Under the pieces are notes generated by a model. It saw only the letters and a list, made by a program, of their open reading frames with translations. It searched no databases and was not told the origin of the DNA. From assembly GCF_003254465.1 (NCBI RefSeq), contig NZ_QDFI01000005.1, forward strand, positions 44,590 to 108,589: 64,000 nt of DNA, read 5' to 3'. A program made the position numbers and the translations under genes. This document shows positions 26,092-35,733 of this stretch, one piece after another. The stretch is from Meridianimarinicoccus zhengii. Lineage in GTDB: Bacteria; Pseudomonadota; Alphaproteobacteria; Rhodobacterales; Rhodobacteraceae. Position 1 is the stretch's first letter, and every line of letters starts with the position of its first letter.

Positions 26092-27234
26092 ATGGGACTT
26101 GACCTGTCAACAGACGACCTGCCGCAAAGCGGTGCGCGGGGCATCGGCACCGTTGCCGTGATCGGCGCCGGGGCATGGGGCTGCGCGCTGGCAGCGGTGG
26201 CGCGCCATGCCGGGCGGCAGGTGCGGCTGTGGGGGCGCAATCCCGACCTTGTCGCCGCCATCGCCCGCGACCGGGTGAACGCGCGCTACATGCCCGACGT
26301 GCCGCTGCCCGACGGGCTGAACCCGACGACGGATATTGCCGATGCCTGCACGGGCGCGGACCTCGTGCTGATCGTCACGCCCTCCGCGTCGCTGCGCGAG
26401 ATGTGTGCGGCGATCCGGCCGCATCTGGGCGCGGGCGTGCCCGTTGCGCTGTGCTGCAAGGGGATCGAACGCGGCACGGGGCTGCTGCTCAGCCAGGTTG
26501 CGGAGGAGGAACTTCCCGGCCACCCGATTGGCGCCATATCCGGGCCGACCTTCGCGCGGGAAACGGCGCTGGGGCACCTGACCGCGGCGACCGTGGCGTT
26601 TCCGTTTTCCTACCAGGACCGGCTGCACCCGGAAAACAGCACCGCCGCGCGGGTGGCGCTGGCAATGGGGTCGAACGCCTTCCGGCCGTACATTTCCGAC
26701 GACATCATCGGCGTGGAGATCGGCGGTGCGGTGAAGAACGTGATCGCCATCGCCTGCGGGATGATGACCGGGGCGGGCTTCGCCGAGAACACCCGCGCGG
26801 CGCTCATCACCCGCGGCATGGACGAAATGAAGCGACTGGCGCAGGTTCTGGGCGGGCGGCGCGAAACGGTTACCGGCCTGTCGGGCGCGGGCGACCTGAC
26901 GCTGACCTGTTCCAGCCAGACCTCGCGCAACATGTCGCTGGGCGTGCAACTGGGCGAGGGCCGCGCACGGGAAGACTGTTTCGACGGCAAGCCCGTGGTG
27001 GTGGAGGGCGAGATCAACGCCGTGTCGGTCGTGGAGCTTGCCCGCCGGGTCAAGGTCGCCATGCCGATCTGCGAAGCCGTCCATGCCGTGCTGCACGAGG
27101 GCGCGCCGCTGGGCGAAACCTTCGCGCGCCTCTGGTCCCGGCCTATCGAGGGCGAACCGGCCGGTCTGACCTTCACGCTGGCCCATCCCGCCGGCGACGA
27201 CGCCATCAACGATCTTGCCGAAAGGATGTCATGA
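26092..27234 (+). CDS. gpsA: Glycerol-3-phosphate dehydrogenase [NAD(P)+]
   Basis: A 380-residue cytoplasmic enzyme that reduces dihydroxyacetone phosphate to sn-glycerol-3-phosphate. VAVIGAGAWGCALA (about 20-33) is the dinucleotide motif, EIGGAVKNVIAIACGM carries the active-site Lys, and LSGAGDLTLTCSSQTSRN closes the C-terminal domain. It is longer than the usual 320-340, with an extra 18 residues at the N-terminus and extra sequence near YQDRLHPENS. It is the first gene of a three-gene operon with a HAD phosphatase and glucosylglycerol-phosphate synthase, overlapping the phosphatase by 4 bases. Here it probably supplies the glycerol-3-phosphate acceptor for glucosylglycerol, possibly in addition to a housekeeping copy elsewhere. 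Confidence 0.93.
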   Translation: MGLDLSTDDLPQSGARGIGTVAVIGAGAWGCALAAVARHAGRQVRLWGRNPDLVAAIARDRVNARYMPDVPLPDGLNPTTDIADACTGADLVLIVTPSASLREMCAAIRPHLGAGVPVALCCKGIERGTGLLLSQVAEEELPGHPIGAISGPTFARETALGHLTAATVAFPFSYQDRLHPENSTAARVALAMGSNAFRPYISDDIIGVEIGGAVKNVIAIACGMMTGAGFAENTRAALITRGMDEMKRLAQVLGGRRETVTGLSGAGDLTLTCSSQTSRNMSLGVQLGEGRAREDCFDGKPVVVEGEINAVSVVELARRVKVAMPICEAVHAVLHEGAPLGETFARLWSRPIEGEPAGLTFTLAHPAGDDAINDLAERMS

Positions 27235-28016
27235 CAAATCCCCAGACCGACCTGCCGCCGCTGCACGCGCGCGGCTTCACGCTGGCCACGGACCTCGATG
27301 GCACGTTCCTCGGCGGAACGGATGCGGACCGGGCCGCGCTCTATGACTGGATTGCGGCGAACCGCGCCTCGGTGGGGCTGGTGTTCGTGACCGGGCGCGA
27401 CCCGGATTTCATCACCGGCATGGTGCGCAACGACGGGCTGCCCCGGCCCGACTACGTGGTCGGCGACGTGGGCACGACGATCGCCCAGGTGGCCCCTGAT
27501 GCAAGCTTGCACCCGATCCCGGACCTGGAAGCCGAAATCGCCGCGGCTTGGGACGATGCAGGCGACAGGGTGCGCGCGGCATTTTCCGATCTGGCGGGGC
27601 TGACGCTCCAGCCGACGCAGTTCCGCTACAGGGTGAGCTTCGACATGGACCCCGATCTTTTCGACCGGGATGCGGCCAGGGCGCGGGCGGCGGACATGGG
27701 CTTCGACGCGCTCATTTCGGCCGAGATGTATTTCGACGTGCTGCCGCGCGGCGTGTCCAAGGGACCGTCGCTGCGCCGTCTGGTGACGCACCTTGGCCTC
27801 GATCCGGGCGGCGTGCTTGCCGCGGGCGATACGATGAACGACCATTCCATGCTGGTGTGCGGCCTGCCCGCCGTGGCCGTTGGCGGATCGGAACCCGCCC
27901 TGCTGGCCGCGCTCGACGGCCACGCATCGGTCTACAAAGCCCGCGCCATCGGCGCGGCCGGCATAGCCGAAGCGATCGCCGCCCTGAACCTGCATCCGAC
28001 ACCCCCGGAGGTGTGA
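27231..28016 (+). CDS. HAD-IIB phosphatase, probable glucosylglycerol-phosphate phosphatase
   Basis: A 261-residue haloacid-dehalogenase phosphatase. Motif I is DLDGTFLGG at about 20-28, motif II FVTGRDPDF, motif III Lys in SKGPSLRRL, and motif IV GDTMNDHSML. The cap between motifs II and III is of the type II (Cof/sucrose-phosphatase) kind. The gene overlaps gpsA (ATGA) and lies 1 base before ggpS. From this position it is inferred to dephosphorylate glucosylglycerol-phosphate. In some gammaproteobacteria a HAD domain is fused directly to the synthase, which supports the idea. A general sugar phosphatase is the alternative. Confidence 0.8.
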   Translation: MTNPQTDLPPLHARGFTLATDLDGTFLGGTDADRAALYDWIAANRASVGLVFVTGRDPDFITGMVRNDGLPRPDYVVGDVGTTIAQVAPDASLHPIPDLEAEIAAAWDDAGDRVRAAFSDLAGLTLQPTQFRYRVSFDMDPDLFDRDAARARAADMGFDALISAEMYFDVLPRGVSKGPSLRRLVTHLGLDPGGVLAAGDTMNDHSMLVCGLPAVAVGGSEPALLAALDGHASVYKARAIGAAGIAEAIAALNLHPTPPEV

Positions 28017-28017
28017 C

Positions 28018-29577
28018 ATGACCCAGGAACTGACCCAAGACACGGCCGAGGCCAGCATGCCGCAGAAATCGGATCTCGTGATCCTTTACCACCGCCAGCC
28101 CTACGAAGAGGTGGAGGGCAAGGACGGGCGCGTCGTGCTGCGCGAGAACACGTCGCCCAACGGAATCGTGCCGACGCTGAAGAGCTTTTTCGGCAAGGCC
28201 GACCGTGGATCGTGGGTGGCGTGGAAGCTGGCCGATGATCCGTCCAAGGTCGATTTCGAACGCGTGGTGACGATCAACGACAGTTTCGGGGAATACCGCG
28301 TGTCGCGCCTGCCGCTGACGGCGGAGCAGGTAAAAAGCTTCTATCATATCACCTCGAAGGAGGCGTTCTGGCCGATCCTGCATTCCTTCAAGGAGCGATA
28401 TAATTACGACCCCGTGGACTGGCCGACATTCCGCGAGGTGAACTGGGCCTTCGCCGAAGCCGCCGCCCACGAAGCCGCCCCCGGCGCGAATGTCTGGGTG
28501 CATGACTACAACCTGTGGCTGGCACCCGGCTATATCCGGCAGCTACGCCCTGACGTGAAAATCTCGTTCTTCCACCACACACCCTTCCCCGCCGCCGACA
28601 TGTTCAACGTGCTGCCCTGGCGCAAGGAGATCGTGGAAAGCCTGTTGTCCTGCGACGCCGTGGGGTTCCACATCCCGCGCTACGCCGACAATTTCGTGTC
28701 GGTCGTCCGAAGTCTTCTGGACGTGGAAGTAACGCGCCGCGAAAAGGTCCGCCCGGAATGGGTGAACGAGGGCACCGCACTGAGCGAACGCACGATGCCG
28801 ACGCAGATCGAATACGAAGGCCGCCGCATCCTTGTCAGTGCGTCGCCCGTCGGCGTGAACATGGACTACATCGAGGAACAGGCGGAAACACCGGCCACGG
28901 CAACGAAGCTGTCGGAGATCAAGGACGAACTGAACGGCCGCAAGATGATCCTGTCCGTGGGGCGCACCGATTACACCAAGGGCGGGATCGAGCAGCTGGA
29001 AAGCTTCGGGCGCGTGCTGGCGGACAATCCTGGCCTGCGCGGCAAGGTGCGGCTGTTGCACGTGTCGGTCGTGGCGAACCGCAACATGACCGCCTATGCC
29101 GAGATCCAGACCGAACTGGAACAGACCGCGGGGCGGATCAACGGCGCATTCGGCACGTTCGAATGGCAGCCCATCGCCCTGATATCGCGGGCGATTCCGT
29201 TCACCGAACTCGTGGCCTATTACCGCGCGGCGGACGTGGCCTGGATCACGCCGTTGGCCGATGGCATGAACCTTGTCTGCAAGGAATACGCGGCGGCTCG
29301 GATCGACGGGGACGGCGTTCTGGTGCTATCTGAATTCGCGGGTGCGGCGGTGGACCTGTCGGCGGCGGTGATGGCCAACCCATTCTCGGCACGCTCGATG
29401 GATCGCGCGATCCTTCAGGCGCTCGACATGCCCGAAGCGGAACGCCGCGACAGGATGGAGGCGCTGCGCGCCAAGGTCCGGTGCTATGACATCAATGCGT
29501 GGGCGCGGGACCAGACGGACCTGTTCGAGGCCGCGCAAAAGAAGGGCGGCGCGACGACGGTCGATCCCGTGGCCTGA
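28018..29577 (+). CDS. ggpS: Glucosylglycerol-phosphate synthase
   Basis: A 519-residue GT20 glycosyltransferase that joins ADP-glucose and glycerol-3-phosphate to glucosylglycerol-3-phosphate. It resembles the cyanobacterial GgpS rather than trehalose-phosphate synthase: [62 protein letters not shown] and SFFHHTPFP are all GgpS-type. The donor site region contains [11 protein letters not shown] and [18 protein letters not shown]. It has an extra polar N-terminus of about 17 residues. With gpsA and the phosphatase it makes a complete glucosylglycerol route, a salt-stress osmolyte. It ends 10 bases from the convergent xylR gene. Confidence 0.93.
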   Translation: MTQELTQDTAEASMPQKSDLVILYHRQPYEEVEGKDGRVVLRENTSPNGIVPTLKSFFGKADRGSWVAWKLADDPSKVDFERVVTINDSFGEYRVSRLPLTAEQVKSFYHITSKEAFWPILHSFKERYNYDPVDWPTFREVNWAFAEAAAHEAAPGANVWVHDYNLWLAPGYIRQLRPDVKISFFHHTPFPAADMFNVLPWRKEIVESLLSCDAVGFHIPRYADNFVSVVRSLLDVEVTRREKVRPEWVNEGTALSERTMPTQIEYEGRRILVSASPVGVNMDYIEEQAETPATATKLSEIKDELNGRKMILSVGRTDYTKGGIEQLESFGRVLADNPGLRGKVRLLHVSVVANRNMTAYAEIQTELEQTAGRINGAFGTFEWQPIALISRAIPFTELVAYYRAADVAWITPLADGMNLVCKEYAAARIDGDGVLVLSEFAGAAVDLSAAVMANPFSARSMDRAILQALDMPEAERRDRMEALRAKVRCYDINAWARDQTDLFEAAQKKGGATTVDPVA

Positions 29578-29587
29578 CCGCCGCGTT

Positions 29588-30904
29588 TCAGCCCGTGCGC
29601 CGATCGCGCGCGGGCAAGTCGGTTGCGGGATGCGCCAACACGGCGTCGGTGACGGCGGACAGGGCCAGGGCCGCACCACCGCGTGCCCAGACCGTGTCGC
29701 CCCACGTGTTGATGGCGACGTCCGTGCGCCCGCGTCCGATCCGATCGGAAAACCGGTGCATGTCGGACAGCACCTCCTCGGCATAAAGCAGATCATAGCG
29801 CAGCCGTGCGCCCGAGATCAGCAGCAGTTCCGGGTCGAACACCCGGATCACGTTGGCAAGCCCCAGCGACAGGTAGCGCCCGGCCCTTTCGAAGATCAAC
29901 CGCGCAGCCTCGTTTCCCGCCTTGGCCTGTGCGTAGAGGATCTCCAGCGTCTGCTCGGTCGGGCGCGCGGTCTGCAGATCCCATTCCAGCGCCGTGGACG
30001 CCTCGCGCACCAGCGCATAATCGGCGACGTAAGCCTCAAGGCACCCGCGCTGCCCGCAGCGGCACAGCGCCCCATCGAGCTGCACCGTGGTGTGGCCGAT
30101 TTCCAGCCCCATCCCGCGCGCGCCGCGATACAGCGCCGTGTCGAGGATCAGGCCCATGCCGACCCCGTGTTCGATGGTCACCACCGCAAAGCTGGACAGG
30201 TCGCGCCCCATGCCGAACCACAGTTCCGCGAGCGCCAGAAGGTTCACGTCGTTGTCGAGATAGACCGGCATACCCAGACGTGTCGCCAGCACCGGGCCCA
30301 ATGCGACCTTGCGGTCGCGCAGGATCGGCGACCACAGCACAGCCCCCCCATCGTGATCGATGAATCCCGGCAACCCGATCCCGACCGCCGCAAGATCGCC
30401 CGAAGCCATTCCGAGCGGGCCGAGCATCCGGTCCACGAGGTGCGCGATATCGGTTAGCACCGCGTCCAGCAGGCGCGCACCCGTCTGGACCGGCCTTTCC
30501 GCGTCCGCCAGAACCTGCCCGTTGAAATCGGTGACGACGGCGCTGATGAGTCCGTCGCGCAGGTTCAGGCCAAGCACGTGCCGGGCATCGGCGACCACGG
30601 AAAGGTCCACCGGCGGGCGGCCCCGCACGGTCGCAGTGTCGCGGGCGGCCCGCGGGATTTCGCGCACCAGCCCCGCCTCCATCAAGGTGGTGACAGCGCT
30701 GGTCACGGAGCCGGGGCTGACGCCGAGATCGCGGGCCACATCGCTACGCGACACCCGCCCGAGCGACCGTATCCGTTCGAAAACCTGCTGCGCGAGCGGC
30801 TTGGCGGTCCGGTCCGCACAGGTTCGCAAGGGGCCGCACCCGTCCCCCGGCTGTACCATGTGCCCGGTCCGATCCTGCCCTGCCATTCCCGTCACTTTCT
30901 TCAT
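29588..30904 (-). CDS. xylR: ROK-family repressor, probable xylose regulator
   Basis: A 438-residue regulator. A winged helix-turn-helix lies at about 25-75 (QQVFERIRSLGRVSRSDVAR, then SPGSVTSAVTTLMEAGLV). The ROK sugar-kinase-like domain follows with the zinc motif CRCGQRGCLEAYV after GLEIGHTTVQLDG. It is transcribed away from xylF-xylH-xylG-xylB-xylA, so it very probably represses that operon and is released by xylose or a derivative. The start MKKVTGMAGQ at 30904 is one choice; MAGQDRTGH seven codons later is also possible. An upstream in-frame extension into the AT-rich promoter is unlikely. Confidence 0.87.
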   Translation of the reverse strand: MKKVTGMAGQDRTGHMVQPGDGCGPLRTCADRTAKPLAQQVFERIRSLGRVSRSDVARDLGVSPGSVTSAVTTLMEAGLVREIPRAARDTATVRGRPPVDLSVVADARHVLGLNLRDGLISAVVTDFNGQVLADAERPVQTGARLLDAVLTDIAHLVDRMLGPLGMASGDLAAVGIGLPGFIDHDGGAVLWSPILRDRKVALGPVLATRLGMPVYLDNDVNLLALAELWFGMGRDLSSFAVVTIEHGVGMGLILDTALYRGARGMGLEIGHTTVQLDGALCRCGQRGCLEAYVADYALVREASTALEWDLQTARPTEQTLEILYAQAKAGNEAARLIFERAGRYLSLGLANVIRVFDPELLLISGARLRYDLLYAEEVLSDMHRFSDRIGRGRTDVAINTWGDTVWARGGAALALSAVTDAVLAHPATDLPARDRRTG

Positions 30905-31102
30905 TCCAGAAACATTATGTGTCTGCCGCGGCGCAGCAAAAACTTTGCATGCGCAGCATTCTTGCTGTCTGAGCCTACGTTGCCACATTTTTCATGCAAA
31001 CTGAAATTTTTTATTTTGACAACTGAATTAATAGGCGGCATCCTCTCAGCCAGCCAGCGAGTCTGGCCGCCCGACCACGGGCAAAGCCAAGGGAGGCATT
31101 CA
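30905..31102 (+). promoter_or_regulatory. xylR-xylF divergent promoter region
   Basis: A 198-base gap with the lowest GC content of the window between about 30980 and 31040, as expected for a controlled promoter. A consensus -35 box TTGACA lies at 31016-31021; 17 bases later CATCCT (31039-31044) is a weak -10. ACTGAA occurs twice as a direct repeat, on either side of the T-rich tract and overlapping the -35 zone, a possible operator for the ROK repressor. GGGAGG precedes the xylF start. Confidence 0.5.
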
Positions 31103-32128
31103 ATGCACAAAGCACTCATCGCCGCGGCGGCGATGGCCGCAGGTGTTGCGGTATCCGCCAGCGCACAGGACCTGACCGTCGGTGTCAGCTGGTCGAATTT
31201 CCAGGAAGAGCGCTGGAAGACCGACGAAGCCGCGATCCGCGAAGCACTCGACGCCGCGGGCGTCGGCTACGTCAGCGCGGACGCGCAATCGTCGTCGTCC
31301 AAGCAGCTGTCCGACGTCGAAAGCCTGATCGCGCAGGGTGTCGATGCGCTCATCATCCTCGCGCAGGACAGCCAGGCGATCATTCCCGCCGTCACTGCCG
31401 CCGACAACGAAGGCATCCCGGTTCTGGGGTATGACCGCCTCATCGACGACCCGCGCGCGTTTTACCTGACCTTTGACAACGTCGAAGTCGGCCGGATGCA
31501 GGCGCGTGCCGTTCTCGAACAGCAGCCCACGGGCAACTACGTGATGATCAAGGGATCGCCCACCGATCCGAACGCGGATTTCCTGCGCGGCGGCCAGCAG
31601 GAAGTGCTGCAATCCGCAATCGACGCCGGCGACATCACCATCGTGGCCGAAGCCTATACCGATGGCTGGCTGCCGTCGAACGCGCAGCGCAACATGGAAC
31701 AGATCCTCACCGCGCAGGGCAACGCTGTCGATGCCGTCGTGGCGTCCAATGACGGCACCGCCGGCGGCGCCGTCGCGGCACTCACCGCGCAGGGCATGGA
31801 AGGGATCCCGGTTTCGGGGCAGGACGGCGACCATGCCGCACTGAACCGCATCGCGCTTGGCACCCAGACCGTCAGCGTCTGGAAAGACGCCCGCGATCTC
31901 GGCCGCGCTGCGGGGTCCATCGCCGTGCAGATGGCACAGGGCACCGCGATGGCGGACATCGAAGGCGCCGTGAAATGGAGCTCGCCGTCGGGCAACGAGC
32001 TGAACGCGATCTTCCTGGAACCCGTGCCGGTCACGCAGGAAAACCTGCCGGTCGTCGTGGACGCAGGCTGGATCCCGCTGGAAACGCTTTGCCAAGGTGT
32101 GACGGACGGTCCGGCCCCATGCAACTGA
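31103..32128 (+). CDS. xylF: D-xylose ABC transporter, substrate-binding protein
   Basis: A 341-residue periplasmic sugar-binding protein. The signal peptide (MHKALIAAAAMAAGVAVSASAQ) is cleaved near residue 21-22. The mature protein has the XylF signatures VGVSWSNFQEERWKTDE, IAQGVDALIILAQDS, VLGYDRLI and VVASNDGTAGGAVAAL. It captures xylose and delivers it to XylH. First gene of the xylose operon, followed by a 126-base gap holding a stable hairpin, an arrangement that usually keeps binding-protein mRNA more abundant than permease mRNA. Confidence 0.95.
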   Translation: MHKALIAAAAMAAGVAVSASAQDLTVGVSWSNFQEERWKTDEAAIREALDAAGVGYVSADAQSSSSKQLSDVESLIAQGVDALIILAQDSQAIIPAVTAADNEGIPVLGYDRLIDDPRAFYLTFDNVEVGRMQARAVLEQQPTGNYVMIKGSPTDPNADFLRGGQQEVLQSAIDAGDITIVAEAYTDGWLPSNAQRNMEQILTAQGNAVDAVVASNDGTAGGAVAALTAQGMEGIPVSGQDGDHAALNRIALGTQTVSVWKDARDLGRAAGSIAVQMAQGTAMADIEGAVKWSSPSGNELNAIFLEPVPVTQENLPVVVDAGWIPLETLCQGVTDGPAPCN

Positions 32129-32141
32129 CCTGACGCGATCC

Positions 32142-32167
32142 GTCCCGCGCCCCTTGCGGCGCGGGAC
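32142..32167 (+). promoter_or_regulatory. Stable hairpin between xylF and xylH
   Basis: GTCCCGCGCC pairs perfectly over 10 bp with GGCGCGGGAC around the loop CCTTGC, starting 13 bases after the xylF stop. There is no T-run, so it is unlikely to be a full terminator. By analogy with other binding-protein operons it could protect xylF mRNA from 3' decay or partly stop transcription. Confidence 0.6.
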
Positions 32168-32254
32168 AACCACGGGTGCATCGCCCCCGCCCAGCCGCCC
32201 CGTTCCGGCGCCACGGCCACGGCCCGCGCGCCCCCCATGCCGCGGAGCAATCCC

Positions 32255-33544
32255 ATGACAGATACCACGACCGCGCAGGCCGCCCCGAAGCGCAGCCTCA
32301 CGAAAACGCTTGAACTCGATACCCGCCTTCTCGGCATGATCGGCGCTTTCGCCGCCGTTTGCATCGTTTTCAACCTCATGACTGGCGGCCAGTTCCTGAC
32401 GCCGCGGAACATCTTCAACCTGACGATCCAGACCGTATCCGTGGCGATCATGGCCACGGGCATGGTGTTCGTCATTGTGACCCGCCATATCGACCTGAGC
32501 GTCGGGTCGGTGCTGGCGACGTGCTCGGCCATCATGGCGATGACCCAGACCGTGGTGCTGCCCGAGGGGCTTGGCCTCGGACTCGGCCATCCGCTGACAC
32601 CGTGGCTGACCATCATCGTGGGTGTGATCGCCGGCGCCGTCATCGGGGGGTTTCACGGCTGGCTTGTCGGGTACATGGGCATCCCCGCCTTCATCGTGAC
32701 GCTGGGCGGGCTCCTCGTCTGGCGTAATATCGCGTGGTACATCACCAACGGCCAGACCATCGGGCCGCTCGATCCGACCTTCCAGAATTTCGGCGGCATC
32801 GGCGGGACGCTCGGGTCCACCGGATCCTGGATCGTCGCGGCACTGGCGACGGCGGCGGCGGTCGCGGCCCTGTTCAGCGCACGGCGCAACAAGGTCGCCC
32901 ATGGCCAGACACCGAAACCGCTCTGGGCCGAACTGACCATGTCCGGCATCATCGCCGCCGCCATCTTTGGCTTCGTCGGCATCCTGAACGCGTACCAGGT
33001 GCCCGAGCGCGTGCTGGAGCGTGACTTCGCCGCGCGGGGCGAAACGATGCCCGATGGCTTTACCGCCGCTTATGGCCTGCCGATCTCGGTTCTGCTGCTC
33101 GCAGCCATAGCCATCGCCATGACAGTGATCGCCAAGCGCACGCGACTGGGACGGTACATCTTCGCCACGGGCGGCAACCCGGACGCGGCGGCCCTGTCGG
33201 GGATCGACACACGGTTCCTAACGGTCAAGGTCTTCGCCATCATGGGTGTCCTTTGCGCCCTGTCGGCGGTGGTCGCCTCGGCCCGGCTGTCGTTCCATTC
33301 CAACGACATCGGCACGCTGGATGAATTGCGCGTGATCGCGGCAGCCGTCATCGGCGGCACGGCGCTCGCGGGCGGGATCGGCACCATCCACGGGGCGATC
33401 CTCGGCGCGCTCATCATGCAGAGTCTGCAATCCGGCATGGCCATGGTCGGGGTGGACGCGCCGTTCCAGAACATCGTGGTGGGCGCGGTTCTCGTCCTCG
33501 CCGTGCTGATCGACATCATCTACCGCAAGCGCACCGGAGGCTGA
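32255..33544 (+). CDS. xylH: D-xylose ABC transporter, permease
   Basis: A 429-residue inner-membrane permease with about ten to twelve hydrophobic segments. TRHIDLSVGSVLA and GYMGIPAFIVTLGGLLVWRNIAWY are typical of the ribose/xylose permease family; the late AVIGGTALAGGIGTIHGAILGAL is the loop that contacts the ATPase. The extended central loop with NAYQVPERVLERDF is usual for XylH. The start MTDTTTAQAAP at 32255 is preferred over an ATG 18 bases earlier. It ends 3 bases before xylG. Confidence 0.94.
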   Translation: MTDTTTAQAAPKRSLTKTLELDTRLLGMIGAFAAVCIVFNLMTGGQFLTPRNIFNLTIQTVSVAIMATGMVFVIVTRHIDLSVGSVLATCSAIMAMTQTVVLPEGLGLGLGHPLTPWLTIIVGVIAGAVIGGFHGWLVGYMGIPAFIVTLGGLLVWRNIAWYITNGQTIGPLDPTFQNFGGIGGTLGSTGSWIVAALATAAAVAALFSARRNKVAHGQTPKPLWAELTMSGIIAAAIFGFVGILNAYQVPERVLERDFAARGETMPDGFTAAYGLPISVLLLAAIAIAMTVIAKRTRLGRYIFATGGNPDAAALSGIDTRFLTVKVFAIMGVLCALSAVVASARLSFHSNDIGTLDELRVIAAAVIGGTALAGGIGTIHGAILGALIMQSLQSGMAMVGVDAPFQNIVVGAVLVLAVLIDIIYRKRTGG

Positions 33545-33547
33545 GAC

Positions 33548-34294
33548 ATGACACCCCTTGTCGAAATGAAGGACATCTCGATTGCGTTCGGCGGCGTGCA
33601 GGCGGTCAACCGCGTGAGCATCGACCTCTATCCCGGTGAAGTCGTGGGGCTTCTGGGCCACAATGGCGCGGGCAAATCCACGCTCATCAAGATCCTGTCG
33701 GGCGCGTACAAGGCCGACAGCGGCGAGATCAGGGTCGACGGCAAGCCCGTCAGCATCACCAGCCCGCGCGATGCCCGCGCGGCGGGGATCGAAACGATCT
33801 ACCAGACGCTGGCGCTGGCCGACAATCTCGATGCCACGGCGAACCTGTTTCTCGGGCGGGAGATCGTGACCGGGACAGGCATGCTCAACGATGCCAAGAT
33901 GGAAGCCGAGACGCGCAAGATCATGGCGCGGCTCAACCCCAACTTCCGCAAACTGCAGGAACCCGTGTCCGCCCTGTCGGGCGGGCAGCGGCAATCGGTG
34001 GCCATCGCTCGCGCGGTGTATTTCAACGCCCGCATCCTGATCATGGACGAACCGACCGCCGCGTTGGGGGTGCACGAGACCAAGATGGTCGCGGACCTGA
34101 TCCAGGAACTCAAGGCGCAGGGGCTGGGCATCTTCCTGATCTCGCACGACACGCGCGAGATGATGGAGCTTTGCGACCGGGTGTCGGTGATGAAGAACGG
34201 CGAGTTGATCGCCACCGAGCGGGTCGAGGACGTGACCGAGGATGACATCCTGTCCATGATCATCATGGGAAAGAAACCCGAGAAGGCTGCCTGA
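33548..34294 (+). CDS. xylG: Xylose ABC transporter, ATP-binding protein (single domain)
   Basis: A 248-residue ATPase with Walker [10 protein letters not shown] at about 38-46, signature [15 protein letters not shown], Walker [13 protein letters not shown] and the switch His in LISHDTREM. It has one ABC domain, whereas E. coli XylG has two in tandem; a homodimer is therefore expected. Single-domain ATPases of this kind also serve fructose transporters in alphaproteobacteria. It is tightly coupled: its last base is the first base of xylB. Confidence 0.92.
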   Translation: MTPLVEMKDISIAFGGVQAVNRVSIDLYPGEVVGLLGHNGAGKSTLIKILSGAYKADSGEIRVDGKPVSITSPRDARAAGIETIYQTLALADNLDATANLFLGREIVTGTGMLNDAKMEAETRKIMARLNPNFRKLQEPVSALSGGQRQSVAIARAVYFNARILIMDEPTAALGVHETKMVADLIQELKAQGLGIFLISHDTREMMELCDRVSVMKNGELIATERVEDVTEDDILSMIIMGKKPEKAA

Positions 34295-35733
34295 TGTATC
34301 TTGGACTCGACCTCGGCACATCGGGGATCAAGGCCCTGCTGATCGATGACGATCAACAGGTGATCGACGAACAGAGCGCGCCGCTGGAGGTCCAGCGGCC
34401 GCATCCCGGCTGGTCGGAGCAGCGCCCGGCCGACTGGATCACCGCGGCGACGGCCGTGATGGACGCGCTGGCGGCACGCCGGTCGCTGGCAGTCTTGCGC
34501 GGCGTCGGGCTGAGCGGGCACATGCACGGGGCGACCCTGCTGGATGCTTCCGACAACGTGCTGCGCCCCTGCATCCTTTGGAACGACACCCGCAGTGCTG
34601 CACAGGCTGCTGCGCTGGACGGCGACCCGCAGTTCCGCGCCATCACCGGCAACGTGGTCTTTCCCGGCTTCACGGCACCCAAGCTCGTGTGGGTGCGCGA
34701 CAATGAACCCGACACGTTCCGTCGCACCGCCCGGGTACTTCTGCCGAAGGACTACCTCCGGCTCTGGCTGACCGGGGAGGCCGTCTCGGAGCCCTCGGAC
34801 GCGGCGGGCACGGCATGGTTCGACACCGGCGCGCGGGACTGGTCGGCCGATCTTCTGGCGGCCTGCGACATGGACCGGTCGCACATGCCCCGGCTGGTCG
34901 AAGGTTCCACCCCGTCGGGCACAATGCGCCGCGAACTGGCGGCGATGTGGGGGATCGGCCCCGATGTGGTCGTCGCAGGCGGCGCGGGGGACAACGCGGC
35001 CTCGGCCGTCGGTGTCGGTGCGGTGCGCGCGGGACAGGGCTTCGTGTCGCTCGGCACATCGGGCGTGCTGTTTGCATCGAGCGACGCCTACAGCCCGGCG
35101 CCGGAAACCTCCGTTCACACGTTCTGCCATGCCCTGCCGGGCACATGGCACCAGATGGGGGTGATCCTGTCGGCCACCGACAGCCTGAACTGGTTCGCGC
35201 GGCTGGTGGACCGGGATGCCACGGACCTGACAGGCGATCTCGGGCCCTTGCAGGCTCCCGGTCGGGCGCTGTTCCTGCCCTATCTGGGCGGAGAGCGGAC
35301 ACCCCACAATGACGCAACCGTGCGGGGTGCCCTGATCGGGCTGTCCCACGACACCGCCGCACAGGCGGGCACGCGCGCGGTGCTGGAGGGCGTGGCCTTC
35401 GCCTTCCGGGATTGCCGTGATGCGCTTGCGGCGACGGGTACCGCCATCGACAGCCTGATCGCAGTGGGTGGCGGCAGCCGGTCGGAATACTGGCTTGCCG
35501 CACTCGCCACGGCGCTCGACCAGCCCATCCACCTGCCCGAAGCGGGCGATTTCGGTGCTGCCCTCGGGGCGGCCCGGCTCGGCCTGATGGCCGCCACCGG
35601 CGCGGGCGCCGAGATAGCAACCCCTCCGCGCATCGCGCGGACCATCGACCCGGACCTCGCCCTGACCGCGGCCTTCGCCGACGCCCATGGCCGCTACCGG
35701 GCCACATACAACGCACTCAAGGATCTGTCATGA
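34294..35733 (+). CDS. xylB: Xylulokinase
   Basis: A 479-residue FGGY kinase that phosphorylates D-xylulose to xylulose 5-phosphate for the pentose phosphate pathway. The phosphate-binding [17 protein letters not shown] opens the protein. [15 protein letters not shown] follows near residue 75, and the second half has [19 protein letters not shown] and [15 protein letters not shown], the FGGY signatures in the xylulokinase form. It overlaps xylG by 1 base and xylA by 4 bases (ATGA). Confidence 0.95.
   Translation: MYLGLDLGTSGIKALLIDDDQQVIDEQSAPLEVQRPHPGWSEQRPADWITAATAVMDALAARRSLAVLRGVGLSGHMHGATLLDASDNVLRPCILWNDTRSAAQAAALDGDPQFRAITGNVVFPGFTAPKLVWVRDNEPDTFRRTARVLLPKDYLRLWLTGEAVSEPSDAAGTAWFDTGARDWSADLLAACDMDRSHMPRLVEGSTPSGTMRRELAAMWGIGPDVVVAGGAGDNAASAVGVGAVRAGQGFVSLGTSGVLFASSDAYSPAPETSVHTFCHALPGTWHQMGVILSATDSLNWFARLVDRDATDLTGDLGPLQAPGRALFLPYLGGERTPHNDATVRGALIGLSHDTAAQAGTRAVLEGVAFAFRDCRDALAATGTAIDSLIAVGGGSRSEYWLAALATALDQPIHLPEAGDFGAALGAARLGLMAATGAGAEIATPPRIARTIDPDLALTAAFADAHGRYRATYNALKDLS

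Noticed and set aside
31100..32902. A 600-codon minus-strand frame opposite xylF and xylH
   Set aside because: It is the antisense of two clear transporter genes and spans the hairpin between them; the product has biased Arg/His/Asp composition.
33799..35688. A 629-codon minus-strand frame opposite xylG and xylB
   Set aside because: It crosses two confident genes and lacks any family signature.
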